58,551 bases of DNA from Nocardia miyunensis NBRC 108239 (GCF_001613065.1 NZ_BDBQ01000100.1:1-58551); one strand, 5' to 3'; counted from the first letter of the stretch, positions 27,016 through 35,713 are shown. Made by a program: numbers and translations. Notes: generated from the letters alone by a model not told the origin.

Positions 27016-27770
27016 CGAATTCGACTCCGGACGAGCAGGATCGCGTCGCGGTGGTCACCGGCGCCGGGCGGGGGATCGGGGCCGCGATCGCGCGCCGCCT
27101 GGCCGCCGACGGATTCGCCGTGGCCGTGAACTATTCGGCGAGCGAGGGACCGGCGCGGGAGGTCGCGGACAAGATCGTCGCCGAGGGCGGCCGGGCCGTG
27201 GCGATCCGCGCCGACGTCGGCGATTCCGCCCAGGCCACGCACTTGATCGAGCAGGCTACCGCCGAACTCGGCGCGCCGACCGTGCTGGTCAACAATGCCG
27301 GGATGAACCTGTTCGGTTCGGCGCGGCAGCAATCGCCGCAGGACTGGGATCGGGTGATCGGGGTCAACCTCAGCGGCGCGTTCTACTGCACCCACGCGGC
27401 CCTGCCCGCGATGTACGAAAAAGGCTGGGGCAGAGTTGTTTTCGTTACCAGCCCGTCGGGCGGGCGACGGCCCTCGCCCGGGATGAGCGCCTACGCGGCC
27501 GCCAAGGCGGGACTGGCGGGCATGACCCGCGCGATGGCGCAGGAGGTGGCCCGGCGCGGCGTGACCGTCAACGCGGTCATGCCGGGTTTCGTCGAGACCG
27601 ACATCATCGCCTCGGGCGGATCGAAGGCGACGGAAACCCTGTCCGCGACCTGGCCGAGCATACCGCCCGAATCCATCGCGGCCACGGTGTCTTTCCTGGT
27701 GAGCGATGACGGGAAGCACGTCTCCGGCGAGGAGGTCGGCGTCTGGCTCGGCGGGCCGGTCGGTATCTGA
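27012..27770 (+). CDS. Short-chain dehydrogenase/reductase, FabG-like
   Basis: An SDR of 252 residues. The N-terminal TGAGRGIGAAIARRL loop binds NAD(P), NNAGMN is the structural motif, and Ser with SAYAAAKAG forms the catalytic triad. The C-terminus is G-rich and lacks the usual VDGG (it reads VSGEEVGVWLGGPVGI). A 3-ketoacyl or hydroxyl oxidation role is likely; the substrate is unknown. A GTG at 27000 is an alternative start. The 270-bp gap before it holds only the tiny ORF. Confidence 0.85.
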   Translation: MTNSTPDEQDRVAVVTGAGRGIGAAIARRLAADGFAVAVNYSASEGPAREVADKIVAEGGRAVAIRADVGDSAQATHLIEQATAELGAPTVLVNNAGMNLFGSARQQSPQDWDRVIGVNLSGAFYCTHAALPAMYEKGWGRVVFVTSPSGGRRPSPGMSAYAAAKAGLAGMTRAMAQEVARRGVTVNAVMPGFVETDIIASGGSKATETLSATWPSIPPESIAATVSFLVSDDGKHVSGEEVGVWLGGPVGI

Positions 27771-27834
27771 GCCCGGCCGCCCGGCGCGAGGTGGAGGATC
27801 GCGAATCGCGACCACCACCGGCCGCGCCGGGCTC
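27769..27834. terminator. Long hairpin between convergent SDR genes
   Basis: GAGCCCGGC at 27769-27777 pairs with 27826-27834. Inside, GGTGG at 27790-27794 can pair with a CCACC near 27812. The position between two converging genes suggests a terminator, but the loop is long. Confidence 0.35.
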
Positions 27835-27841
27835 CGCGGAC

Positions 27842-28684
27842 TCAGTCCGGGCGGCGGCTCTGCGCGGTGGCGTCGGCCTCGGCGCGGTAGTTCGACGGCC
27901 ATCCCTTGCCGAGGGTCAGCCCGCCGTCCACGACGATGTTCTGCCCGGTGACGAACGAGGCCGCGTCGGAGACGAGATAGGCGATGGCTCCGGCGATGTC
28001 CGCACCCTCGCCCGCTCGCGGGATCGGCTGGAAGGTTCGCAATCCCTGTCGGACGTTATCGATACTGGCATCGAGGGCCTCGCCCTCGAGACCCGCGCCG
28101 TGCCCCTGGATCCGGGTGGCGATGCCACCGGGGGTCACGGCGTTGACGCGGACGCCCAGCGGTGCGAGTTCCCGTGCGGCACTGCGGGTCATCTGCAGGA
28201 TCGCGGCCTTGGACGCACCGTAGGGATGCGGGCCGAACCCGGTCCGCAGCCCCGCCACCGAGGAGATGTTCACGATCGCGCCGGACCCCTGTTCGCGCAT
28301 GACGCGAGCGGCGTGTTTGGTTCCCAGGAACGCGCTGCGGGCCAGCACCGCGAACGTGGCGTCCCACTCCTCGAGCGTGATGTCCTCGAGGTAGGTCCAC
28401 GCGCCGACCCGCCCGGCGTTGTTCACCATGGCGTCCAACCGTCCGAACCGCTCGGTCGCGGTACGGATCGCCGCGGCGAAGTCCTGCTCCCGGGTGACAT
28501 CGGCATGCAGGTAGAGGGCGTTTTCGCCGAGTTCGGCGGCCACCGCCTCGCCTCGTGCGTCGTCGACGTCGGTCACTACGACCCGCGCGCGGGACCGTGC
28601 CAGCAGCGCGCACGTCGCGGCCCCGATCCCGCTCGCCCCACCGGTAACCACGGCGACCTTGCCGTTCAGCTCCATCATCTTCAC
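27842..28684 (-). CDS. Short-chain dehydrogenase/reductase
   Basis: A 280-residue SDR with TGGASGIGAATCALL (NAD-binding loop, preceded by VAVV), the acidic DVDD at the end of strand two (NAD preference), NNAGRV, and the catalytic Ser and PYGASKAAI. It ends with FVTGQNIVVDGGLTLG as in classical members. The C-terminal 20 residues (KGWPSNYRAEADATAQ) extend beyond the usual fold. The start is at 28684 or an ATG shortly inside it (28678 or 28675). It is divergent from a crotonase gene, with the shared operator in between. Confidence 0.85.
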   Translation of the reverse strand: MKMMELNGKVAVVTGGASGIGAATCALLARSRARVVVTDVDDARGEAVAAELGENALYLHADVTREQDFAAAIRTATERFGRLDAMVNNAGRVGAWTYLEDITLEEWDATFAVLARSAFLGTKHAARVMREQGSGAIVNISSVAGLRTGFGPHPYGASKAAILQMTRSAARELAPLGVRVNAVTPGGIATRIQGHGAGLEGEALDASIDNVRQGLRTFQPIPRAGEGADIAGAIAYLVSDAASFVTGQNIVVDGGLTLGKGWPSNYRAEADATAQSRRPD

Positions 28685-28708
28685 CAGTCTTTCGATTCCG
28701 CTCCGACC

Positions 28709-28738
28709 TTGAGTTATTAATCTAAAGGTATTAGCTTT
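28709..28738 (+). promoter_or_regulatory. Promoter with overlapping inverted-repeat operator (site 4)
   Basis: TTGAGT (28709-28714) and TAGCTT (28732-28737) are 17 bp apart. The repeat TAATCTAA-N5-TTAGCTTT spans 28718-28738 over the -10. It drives the crotonase gene to the right and could also control the divergent SDR. Confidence 0.62.
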
Positions 28739-28797
28739 ATGGTCTACGGTAAAGCCCTTTGGGCAACCCGTCGCCGACGATTCGAGGAAGTCGACAC

Positions 28798-29607
28798 ATG
28801 TCCGATGTGATCCAGACCGAGCGTCCCCGCCCCGGCATCCTGCTGATCCGGATGAACCGACCGGAGGCGCTCAACGCGATGAACGCCGAACTCATCGAGG
28901 CGCTGCACACCGTGCTGGCCGAGGTGCGCCACGATGCGGAGGTTCGGGCGATCGTCCTGACCGGCACCGGCCGCGCCTTCTGCGCCGGCCTCGATCTGCG
29001 CGGTTACGGCACCCCGCCCGACGCGTCCGAAGGGGAGGGCCGAGCGCAGGCGGGATTACGCGTGCAACAGCACATCGCGTCCTTGGTCGAGGCGTTCCGC
29101 GGTGCCCGTCCGCCGGTCATCGCGGCGATCAACGGCGCGGCGGCGGGCGGCGGCATGGCGCTGGCGCTGATGACCGATATCCGGATCATCGCCCAGGACG
29201 CGAAGTTCCACGCCTCATTCATCCAGCGCGGGCTGTCCAATTGTGATATCGGCATCAGCTGGCTGCTGCCTCGGATGATCGGATTCGCCAGGGCCGCACA
29301 GATTCTGCTCACCGGGCGTTCGGTCGACGCCGCGGAGGCCGAGCGGATCGGGCTGGTGTCTTCAATCGAGCCCGCTGACAACCTGCTCGACGCGGCACTG
29401 GACACCGCGGAGGCGATCGCCCGCAACAGCCCGTTCGGGGTGTGGATGACCAAGGAGGTGATGTGGTCCAACCTCGAGGTGCCGAGCCTGCGCGCGGCGA
29501 TCGATCTGGAGAACCGGACCCAGATCCTGGCCGCCACGACCCGCGACCATCGCGAAGCGGTGCACTCGTTCCTCGAGAAGCGCCCGCCGGTCTACCGGAA
29601 TCACTGA
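28798..29607 (+). CDS. Enoyl-CoA hydratase/isomerase-family protein
   Basis: A crotonase-fold protein of 269 residues with FCAGLDLRGYG and INGAAAGGGMALALMTDIRI oxyanion-hole motifs. The first hydratase Glu is replaced within SFIQRGLSNCDIG, and the second position is Gln in AAQILLTG, so classical hydration is doubtful. The SWLLPRMIG stretch is seen in several mycobacterial EchA proteins. The ATG at 28798 has GAGGAAGTCGACAC upstream, better than an earlier in-frame ATG at 28759. It leads a run of genes to 32.2 kb. Confidence 0.87.
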   Translation: MSDVIQTERPRPGILLIRMNRPEALNAMNAELIEALHTVLAEVRHDAEVRAIVLTGTGRAFCAGLDLRGYGTPPDASEGEGRAQAGLRVQQHIASLVEAFRGARPPVIAAINGAAAGGGMALALMTDIRIIAQDAKFHASFIQRGLSNCDIGISWLLPRMIGFARAAQILLTGRSVDAAEAERIGLVSSIEPADNLLDAALDTAEAIARNSPFGVWMTKEVMWSNLEVPSLRAAIDLENRTQILAATTRDHREAVHSFLEKRPPVYRNH

Positions 29608-29652
29608 CAGGACAACAGCTTTGACGACAGCAACGAATGGCGGGTGGATGCG

Positions 29653-30690
29653 GTGAAGGTCGGTGTGATGGCCGGATACTGGGGTTCGCACCCGCCCCGG
29701 CGGATGGAACAGACCATCGCCGAGGCCGAGGCGTCGGGCGTGGACAGCTTCTGGACCGCGGAGTCCTACGGCTCGGACGCGCTGACGCCGCTGGCCTGGT
29801 GGGGCGCGCGGACCAGCCGCATCGCGCTGGGGACCTCGGTGTGCCAGATCTCCGCGCGCACGCCCACGGCGTTGGCGATGGCCGCCCAGACCATCGACCA
29901 TCTCAGCGGTGGACGGCTGATTCTGGGCATCGGCGCATCCGGCCCGCAGGTGGTCGAGGGCTGGTACGGCCAGTCCTATCCGCGTCCGCTGGAACGCACT
30001 CGCGAATACGTCTCGATCATGCGGTCGGTGTGGCGGCGCGAGGAGCCGGTCACGTTCGAGGGCAAGCACTTTCAGCTGCCCTACCAGGGCGGAACCGGCC
30101 TGGGCAAGCCGCTGAAGTCCATCGTGCATCCGTTGCGCTCGGACATCCCGGTCTACATGGGAGCCGAAGGACCCAAGAACGTCGCGCTGGCCGCGGAGAT
30201 CGCCGACGGCTGGACGCCGCTGTGGTTCTCGCCGAAGACCGACGACTTCTACCGCGCCGCTCTCGCCGAGGGTTTCGCCCGCGAGGGCGCTCGCCGCACC
30301 GCCGAGGACTTCGAGGTGGCCAATGTGTGCTGGCTGTCCGAGGATGAGGACGTCGAGCGCGCGGCCGCACGCCTCAAACCGGTCGTGGCGCTGTACGCGG
30401 GCGGAATGGGCGCCAAGGGGGCGAATTTCCACAACGACGTATTCGTCCGGATGGGCTGGGGCGAGGCGTGCGCCGAGGTCCAGCGGCTCTATCTGGCCGG
30501 ACGCGCCGACCTGGCCGCACAGGCGGTGCCCACCGCGATGGTGGAGGACGTCGCGCTCGTCGGACCCGTCGACAAGATCTGTGAGGACATCGTGAAACGT
30601 TGGAAGCCAACAGTTTTGACCACGCTCATTCTCGGCGGCTGGCCCCGGCCGCAGTCGCGGGAGCGGATCCTCGAGGCGGTGCGCTCATGA
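29653..30690 (+). CDS. LLM-class, probably F420-dependent oxidoreductase
   Basis: A luciferase-like TIM-barrel oxidoreductase of 345 residues. VKVGVMAGYWG at the N-terminus, TSRIALGTSVCQISARTP, the LSGGRLILGIGASGPQVVEGWYG signature and IPVYMGAEGPKN fit the Rv3520c-type F420 family found beside steroid side-chain genes. It would reduce or oxidise an intermediate with the deazaflavin F420. The start may be GTG 29653, which overlaps the stop of a tiny TTG frame from 29621, or GTG 29644. The stop overlaps the next gene (ATGA). Confidence 0.85.
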   Translation: MKVGVMAGYWGSHPPRRMEQTIAEAEASGVDSFWTAESYGSDALTPLAWWGARTSRIALGTSVCQISARTPTALAMAAQTIDHLSGGRLILGIGASGPQVVEGWYGQSYPRPLERTREYVSIMRSVWRREEPVTFEGKHFQLPYQGGTGLGKPLKSIVHPLRSDIPVYMGAEGPKNVALAAEIADGWTPLWFSPKTDDFYRAALAEGFAREGARRTAEDFEVANVCWLSEDEDVERAAARLKPVVALYAGGMGAKGANFHNDVFVRMGWGEACAEVQRLYLAGRADLAAQAVPTAMVEDVALVGPVDKICEDIVKRWKPTVLTTLILGGWPRPQSRERILEAVRS

Positions 30691-32174
30691 GCCTGGATCC
30701 CCGGACTCCGATACTGGTCGGCGGCGGCCAGATCAACGAGCGCGACGGCGCGCGTGAGCCAGCCGCGCTGATCGCCGACGCGGCCACCCGCGCCGCGGCC
30801 GAGGCGGGCAGCACTCGCCTGCTCGAACTCGTGGACTCGGTGCGGATCGTGGGGCTGCTCTCATGGCGGTATCGCGATCCGGGCGCGCTGGTCGGCGCAT
30901 GGATCGGGGCAACACCCCGGCACACCGGCTACACCGGCAGCGGCGGCAGCACGCCGCAGGTGCTGGTCAATCAGGCCGCGGAGGATATCGCGGCCGGACG
31001 CTGCGATGTCGTACTGATCGGCGGCGCGGAATCCTGGCGCACACGAATGGCTCTGCGCGCGAAGGGATTGCGTCCACACTGGACCGAGCAGGACGAGTCG
31101 GTTCCGGCGGCCCCGATGCTGGTGCCCGAGGTACCGATGCGGTCGGAGGCCGAGCGGCGCGCCGGGCTGGACCGGCCCGCCTACATTTATCCGCTGTTCG
31201 AGCAGGCGTTGCGCATCTCGGCGGGGCGCTCGACCGAGAAGCACCGCGAGGCGATCGGCGCGCTGTGGTCCCGCTTCAGCGAGGTCGCCGCGACCAACCC
31301 GTACGCCTGGACCCAGCGGGCCTACACCGCCTCGGAGATCATCACCCCCGGCGAGAGCAACCGGCAGATCACCTCGCTCTACACCAAACTGCTGAACTCC
31401 AACAATATGGTCGAGCAGGGCGCGGCGGTGCTGATGTGTTCGGTGGAAACGGCTGAGCGACTGGGGATTTCGCGGGACAACTGGGTCTTCCCGCAGGCGG
31501 GTACCGAGGCGCACGACACCTACGACATCGCCGAACGCGGTGCGCTGGACCGTTCGCCCGCGATCCGGCACGCGGGTGCGCGGGTGCTCGAGCTGGCCGG
31601 TGTCGGCACGGACGATATCGCCCACATCGACGTGTACTCCTGCTTCCCGTCCGCGGTCCAGGTCGCTGCGCTCGAACTCGGCCTTCCCACCGACGATCCC
31701 GACCGCCCGCTCACCGTGACCGGCGGACTCACCTTCGCTGGCGGGCCGTGGAACAACTACAGCACGCACGGGATCGCGACGCTGGCCACCCGGTTGCGGC
31801 AGTCGCCCGGCGACTACGGATTGCTCACCGCCAACGGCGGCTATCTGACCAAACACGCGTTCGGGGTGTATCGCACCGAACCGCCGAGCGAGGGTTTCCG
31901 CCGCGTCGACGTGCAGGAGCAGGTGGACCGTGAGCCCACCGTCCGCGCGCATCCCGACTACGCGGGCCCGGCGGTGTCCGAGTCGTGGACGGTCGTCTAC
32001 GACCGATCGGGTGAACCGGAACTCGGGTTCCTGGCCGCTCGCACGCCGGACGGCGGACGCACACTCGCCTCGACGCGTGCGGCCGAGGTGCTGGCCCGGC
32101 TGGCGAGTACGGAGGCCGCCGACGAGCCGGTCGTGGTCGAAGCCGAGGGCGAGTTCCGGTTCTCCGACGATTGA
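30687..32174 (+). CDS. Thiolase-like protein, TLP1/Rv1867 type, without nucleophilic Cys
   Basis: A 495-residue thiolase-fold protein. The position of the nucleophilic Cys is Gly in GSGGSTPQVLVNQA, so it cannot be a standard thiolase. The C-terminal 80 residues, starting around AGPAVSESWTVVYDRSG, look like the extra OB-like domain of mycobacterial thiolase-like protein type 1. Residues GAESWRTRM and LTFAGGPWNNYSTHG are family features. Function in this family is not settled; lipid/CoA binding or an aldolase-like reaction are possible. It overlaps the LLM gene. Confidence 0.8.
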   Translation: MSLDPRTPILVGGGQINERDGAREPAALIADAATRAAAEAGSTRLLELVDSVRIVGLLSWRYRDPGALVGAWIGATPRHTGYTGSGGSTPQVLVNQAAEDIAAGRCDVVLIGGAESWRTRMALRAKGLRPHWTEQDESVPAAPMLVPEVPMRSEAERRAGLDRPAYIYPLFEQALRISAGRSTEKHREAIGALWSRFSEVAATNPYAWTQRAYTASEIITPGESNRQITSLYTKLLNSNNMVEQGAAVLMCSVETAERLGISRDNWVFPQAGTEAHDTYDIAERGALDRSPAIRHAGARVLELAGVGTDDIAHIDVYSCFPSAVQVAALELGLPTDDPDRPLTVTGGLTFAGGPWNNYSTHGIATLATRLRQSPGDYGLLTANGGYLTKHAFGVYRTEPPSEGFRRVDVQEQVDREPTVRAHPDYAGPAVSESWTVVYDRSGEPELGFLAARTPDGGRTLASTRAAEVLARLASTEAADEPVVVEAEGEFRFSDD

Positions 32175-32204
32175 CGGGTCAGCGCACCCGGTCGCGGTCG
32201 AGGA

Positions 32205-32235
32205 TTGACCGCATAAACCTAAAGACTTAAGGTAA
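32205..32235 (+). promoter_or_regulatory. Promoter with overlapping inverted-repeat operator (site 5)
   Basis: TTGACC (32205-32210) and TAAGGT (32228-32233) are spaced 17 bp. The repeat AAACCTAA-N5-TAAGGTAA at 32215-32235 covers the -10. It precedes the NTF2-like/DUF35/Ltp genes by 48 bp. Confidence 0.65.
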
Positions 32236-32282
32236 AAACACTGGCGACGCACGCCGTCACCTGGGAAGCGAGGAGAACTCGA

Positions 32283-32597
32283 ATGTCTGATCAAGACTTC
32301 CGCGAACTGTACGAGCGGCACGTCGGCAAGGTCGCCAGCGGCGATTTCAAGGGCGCCCTGGCCGATATGGTGCAGGAGAACATCCCCGCGGTGTTCGAGG
32401 GCGTGACCGTTCCGCGCGGCACGGTGAACAGCTTCCGGATCCAGGACGTGCGTGCCGAGGGCGGCAAGCAGATCGGGGAGACGGTCTACGACACGCCGAA
32501 GGGCGTGATCGGCCTGCGCTCGATCTGGGAACTGCACGAGGGCGTGTGGAAAGCCGCCGCGCTGCAGAACTTCCCGGTGTCCGGGGAATCGGCATGA
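32283..32597 (+). CDS. Small NTF2/SnoaL-like protein
   Basis: A protein of 104 residues with an alpha helix at the N-terminus (FRELYERHVGKVASGDFKGALADMV) and then a strand-rich half. The pattern suits the NTF2/SnoaL cone fold, but I see no catalytic motif. It overlaps the DUF35 gene by ATGA and is first in its transcript, so it may be a subunit or partner of the DUF35/Ltp enzyme. The start has GCGAGGAGAACTCGA in front. Confidence 0.65.
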   Translation: MSDQDFRELYERHVGKVASGDFKGALADMVQENIPAVFEGVTVPRGTVNSFRIQDVRAEGGKQIGETVYDTPKGVIGLRSIWELHEGVWKAAALQNFPVSGESA

Positions 32598-33043
32598 GCG
32601 AGACGCCGACCCTCGAACTACCGTGGGGGCCCGCCGCCGACGGCCTGGACCGGCCCTACTGGGAGGGCTTGGCCGAAGGCGAACTGCGGTTGCAGCGATG
32701 CGGCAACTGCCGGGAATGGATCTGGGGCCCGCAGTGGATCTGCGCGACCTGCCATACCTTCGATCCGATCTGGGAGCGGGTCGAGCCGGTCGGCACCGTC
32801 TACGCCTGGGCCCGCAGTCACTACCCCTTCATCGCCGAACTGGCCGACCGGGTGCCGTACGTGACGGTGCTGGTGGAACTGCCGGGAGCCGGAAACCGAA
32901 GGGTGCTGGGGCTGCTCGTGGACGATGCGCCCGAGAACGTGCGGATCGGCGACCAAGTCACCGGACATATCGAACTCGATCCCGGAGCGACGTGGCCCCT
33001 GCTGCGGTGGCGCCGCGTCGATACCGAAGGGGTGCGCGAATGA
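32594..33043 (+). CDS. DUF35 zinc-ribbon/OB-fold protein
   Basis: A protein of 149 residues with the DUF35 plan. An N-terminal helix (YWEGLAEGELRLQRC) leads into a rubredoxin-like zinc ribbon with two Cys pairs, C-x2-C in CGNC and CATC, then an OB-fold (GTVYAWARSHYPF, VTVLVELPGAG). Family members bind acyl-CoA and partner thiolase-like proteins; in cholesterol breakdown the DUF35 part of ChsH2 forms an aldolase with Ltp2. The stop overlaps the Ltp-like gene by ATGA, suggesting an equimolar complex. Confidence 0.88.
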   Translation: MSETPTLELPWGPAADGLDRPYWEGLAEGELRLQRCGNCREWIWGPQWICATCHTFDPIWERVEPVGTVYAWARSHYPFIAELADRVPYVTVLVELPGAGNRRVLGLLVDDAPENVRIGDQVTGHIELDPGATWPLLRWRRVDTEGVRE

Positions 33044-34221
33044 ACGCGACGTTGCGCGGCGCGGCCGCGGTGGTCGGTACGGCCGAGTTGCATTACAAGC
33101 GAGGCCAGGCCCCGCACGGCGAAATGCGGATGACCCTCGAGGCCATCGTCTCGGCCTGCGCCGACGCCGGAATCTCACCGAGCGAGCTGGACGGCTTCGT
33201 CTCCTACGCCGGCGGTGGGTACGACGGCGCGATACTCGGCGGTGCGCTCGGCGTCCGGGACGTGCGCTGGTCCAACATGATGTGGGGCGGTGGCGGCGGC
33301 ACCGTCGCGGCCGCGATCAACAATGCCGCCATCGCGATCGCCACCGGCCAGGCCGAGACCGTCGTGGTGTATCGCTCTATGGCACAGGAGAATACGGGCC
33401 GCCTCGGTTACGCGAAGTACTTCTACGGGCCGCACTACCTCGCACACGGCATCGGTTCCCCGGCGCAGATCTGCGCACTGCGCACCCAGCGGCTGCTCGA
33501 ACACGACGGGGTGCCCCGCGACGCGATGCGTGCGCTGGTGCTCGCCGCCTACCGGCACGCGCAGAACAATCCGACCGCCGCCGGCTACGGCAGGCCGCTG
33601 GATGAGGAGAGCTACGAATCCTCGCGCATGATCACCGAGCCGTTCCACCTGTTCGACTGCTCGCGCGAGAGCGACGGGGCGGTCGCGCTGGTCCTGGTCT
33701 CCGGTGAACGCGCCCGCAGCATCCGCCCGGACGCGGCGTACGTGCTGGCCGGAGCCCAAGGCGCACCGGGCGGATATTCCTCGCTCATCGATAACGACGA
33801 CCTCTACACCAGCGCCGGATTCGCGGGCCGTCCCGGACGGCCCGGAGTCGCGGAACGGTTGTGGTCCGCGGCTGGTCTGACCCCTGACGACGTCGACGTG
33901 GTCCAGGTGTACGAGAACTTCAGCGGCCCGGCCATCGCCGCCCTGATCGATCACGGCTTCGCCCCCGCGGGCCCGGCGGCCGGGGAGATCCTCACCGCCG
34001 ACAATCTCACCGCCGGAATCGGGAAGCTCCCGGTGAACACCAGCGGCGGCAATATCGCCGACAACTTCGTCAACGGTATGGGACTGGCCGTCGAGGCGGT
34101 CCGCCAGATTCGCGGCACCTCCACCAATCCCGTTCCGGGAGCACGACTCTCGCTGTTCATCGGCGGCCCGATGGCCCCGCTGGTCAGCTCCACCCTGTTC
34201 GGGCACGAAGACACCCTCTGA
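33040..34221 (+). CDS. Ltp2-like thiolase-fold protein, probable retro-aldolase with DUF35
   Basis: The protein has 393 residues and thiolase fold of the SCP-x/Ltp group. Where a thiolase has its nucleophilic Cys this protein has a Gly-rich WGGGGGTVAAAINN, so a Claisen condensation is not expected. The thiolase NEAFA motif is replaced by VQVYENFSGP, with a Tyr as in Ltp-type aldolases, followed by NTSGGNIADNFVNGMGL. With the overlapping DUF35 gene, the best model is a CoA-ester retro-aldolase (Ltp2-DUF35 type) that splits a 3-hydroxyacyl-CoA into a carbonyl and a shorter acyl-CoA. This is family inference. Confidence 0.82.
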   Translation: MNATLRGAAAVVGTAELHYKRGQAPHGEMRMTLEAIVSACADAGISPSELDGFVSYAGGGYDGAILGGALGVRDVRWSNMMWGGGGGTVAAAINNAAIAIATGQAETVVVYRSMAQENTGRLGYAKYFYGPHYLAHGIGSPAQICALRTQRLLEHDGVPRDAMRALVLAAYRHAQNNPTAAGYGRPLDEESYESSRMITEPFHLFDCSRESDGAVALVLVSGERARSIRPDAAYVLAGAQGAPGGYSSLIDNDDLYTSAGFAGRPGRPGVAERLWSAAGLTPDDVDVVQVYENFSGPAIAALIDHGFAPAGPAAGEILTADNLTAGIGKLPVNTSGGNIADNFVNGMGLAVEAVRQIRGTSTNPVPGARLSLFIGGPMAPLVSSTLFGHEDTL

Positions 34222-34236
34222 CCTCGAGGACCGACA

Positions 34237-35682
34237 ATGGACACCACGCACGACCGGCCCACCCTGTTCATCGACGGGGACTGGACCACGCCGACCACGA
34301 ACGCCGCGTACGACGTCATCGAGGCCGCCACCGAGAAGACGCTCGGCACAGCGGCATTGGCCGCCCCCGCCGACATCGACGCGGCCGTGGCGGCCGCACG
34401 CCGGGCGCTGGCGACCTGGCGTGCCCTCGACGACGCCGAGCGCGCCGATCACCTCGATCGCTTCGCTGCCGCGTTGAAGTCGCGCGCCAAGCAGACCGCG
34501 GCGCTGGCCAGCCGCGAGAACGGCATGCCGATCTCGACGTCTATCAGCGTCAACGGCTACGCCCCGGCACTGATGATCGGCTACTACGCCCGCCTGATCC
34601 GCGAGGCGACGCGAGATGATGTGCGGCCCAGCGTATTCGGCGGCCGGACGGTCGTCCGCCGGGAACCGGTCGGTGTGGTGGCCGCCATCACGCCGTGGAA
34701 CTATCCGCAGTCGCTCGCGGCGATGAAGCTGGGACCCGCGCTCGCCGCGGGCTGCACCGTCGTGCTCAAGCCCTCGCCCGAAACTGCTTTGGACGCTTAT
34801 GTTTTCGCCGAGGCGGCGGTCGAGGCGGGACTCCCGCCCGGTGTGCTGAACATCGTGCCCGCCGACCGGGAGGCGGGGGCGTACCTGGTCGAACACCCGG
34901 ATGTGGACAAGGTGGCGTTCACCGGGTCCACCCCGGCCGGGCGCGCGATCGGCGAGGTGTGCGGCCGGTTGCTGCGGCCGGTAACGCTGGAACTCGGCGG
35001 CAAATCGGCGTCCATCGTCACCACCGACGCCGATCTCGACGAGTTCGCGGCCAAGCTGCTCGAGGTCTCGCTGGTGAACAACGGCCAGACCTGCCACGCC
35101 GGAACGCGGATCCTCGCGCCGCGTTCGCGATACGACGAGGTGGTCGACGTGGTCACCGAAACGGTCCGTTCGCTGAAAATCGGTGATCCGCTGGACCGGG
35201 CCACCCAGATCGGGCCGCTGGTCAGCGCGGCGCAGCGCGAGCGCGTCCTGAGCTACGTCGAGTCCGGGCGCACCGACGGTTACCGGATCACCACCGGTGG
35301 CGGCGTTCCCGACGAGCAGCCGGTGGGCTGGTATGTCGAACCGACCGTGTTCGAGGGGGTCGACAACGCCGCGCGCATCGCCCAGGAGGAGATCTTCGGC
35401 CCGGTGCTGACCATCACGCCGTTCGACACCGAGGACGAGGCGATCGCCATTGCCAACGACTCCCTGTACGGCCTGGGCGGCACGGTGTGGACCACCGACG
35501 AGGAGCGTGGTCTGGCCATCGCCGACCGCGTCGAGAGCGGCAGCTTCGGCGTCAACCACTATCTGCTGGATCTGGATGCCCCGTTCGGCGGCGTCAAATC
35601 CTCCGGTCTGGGCCGCGAACTCGGCCCGGAGGGACTCGCGCCGTACTACCGCACCAAGTCGGTGTATTTCGGCACCCGCTGA
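34237..35682 (+). CDS. Aldehyde dehydrogenase, NAD(P)-dependent
   Basis: A 481-residue ALDH. Motifs: PWNYPQSLAAMKLGPALAAG, FTGSTPAGRAIG, the general base Glu in LELGGKSASIV, the catalytic Cys in NGQTCHAGTR and the EEIFGPVL region. It oxidises an aldehyde to the acid. Lying 15 bp after the Ltp-like gene, it could take the aldehyde released by a retro-aldol step. GAGGACCGACA precedes the ATG. Confidence 0.92.
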   Translation: MDTTHDRPTLFIDGDWTTPTTNAAYDVIEAATEKTLGTAALAAPADIDAAVAAARRALATWRALDDAERADHLDRFAAALKSRAKQTAALASRENGMPISTSISVNGYAPALMIGYYARLIREATRDDVRPSVFGGRTVVRREPVGVVAAITPWNYPQSLAAMKLGPALAAGCTVVLKPSPETALDAYVFAEAAVEAGLPPGVLNIVPADREAGAYLVEHPDVDKVAFTGSTPAGRAIGEVCGRLLRPVTLELGGKSASIVTTDADLDEFAAKLLEVSLVNNGQTCHAGTRILAPRSRYDEVVDVVTETVRSLKIGDPLDRATQIGPLVSAAQRERVLSYVESGRTDGYRITTGGGVPDEQPVGWYVEPTVFEGVDNAARIAQEEIFGPVLTITPFDTEDEAIAIANDSLYGLGGTVWTTDEERGLAIADRVESGSFGVNHYLLDLDAPFGGVKSSGLGRELGPEGLAPYYRTKSVYFGTR

Positions 35683-35713
35683 AGCGCCGGACACCGATCG
35701 AACGGAGCCAACG

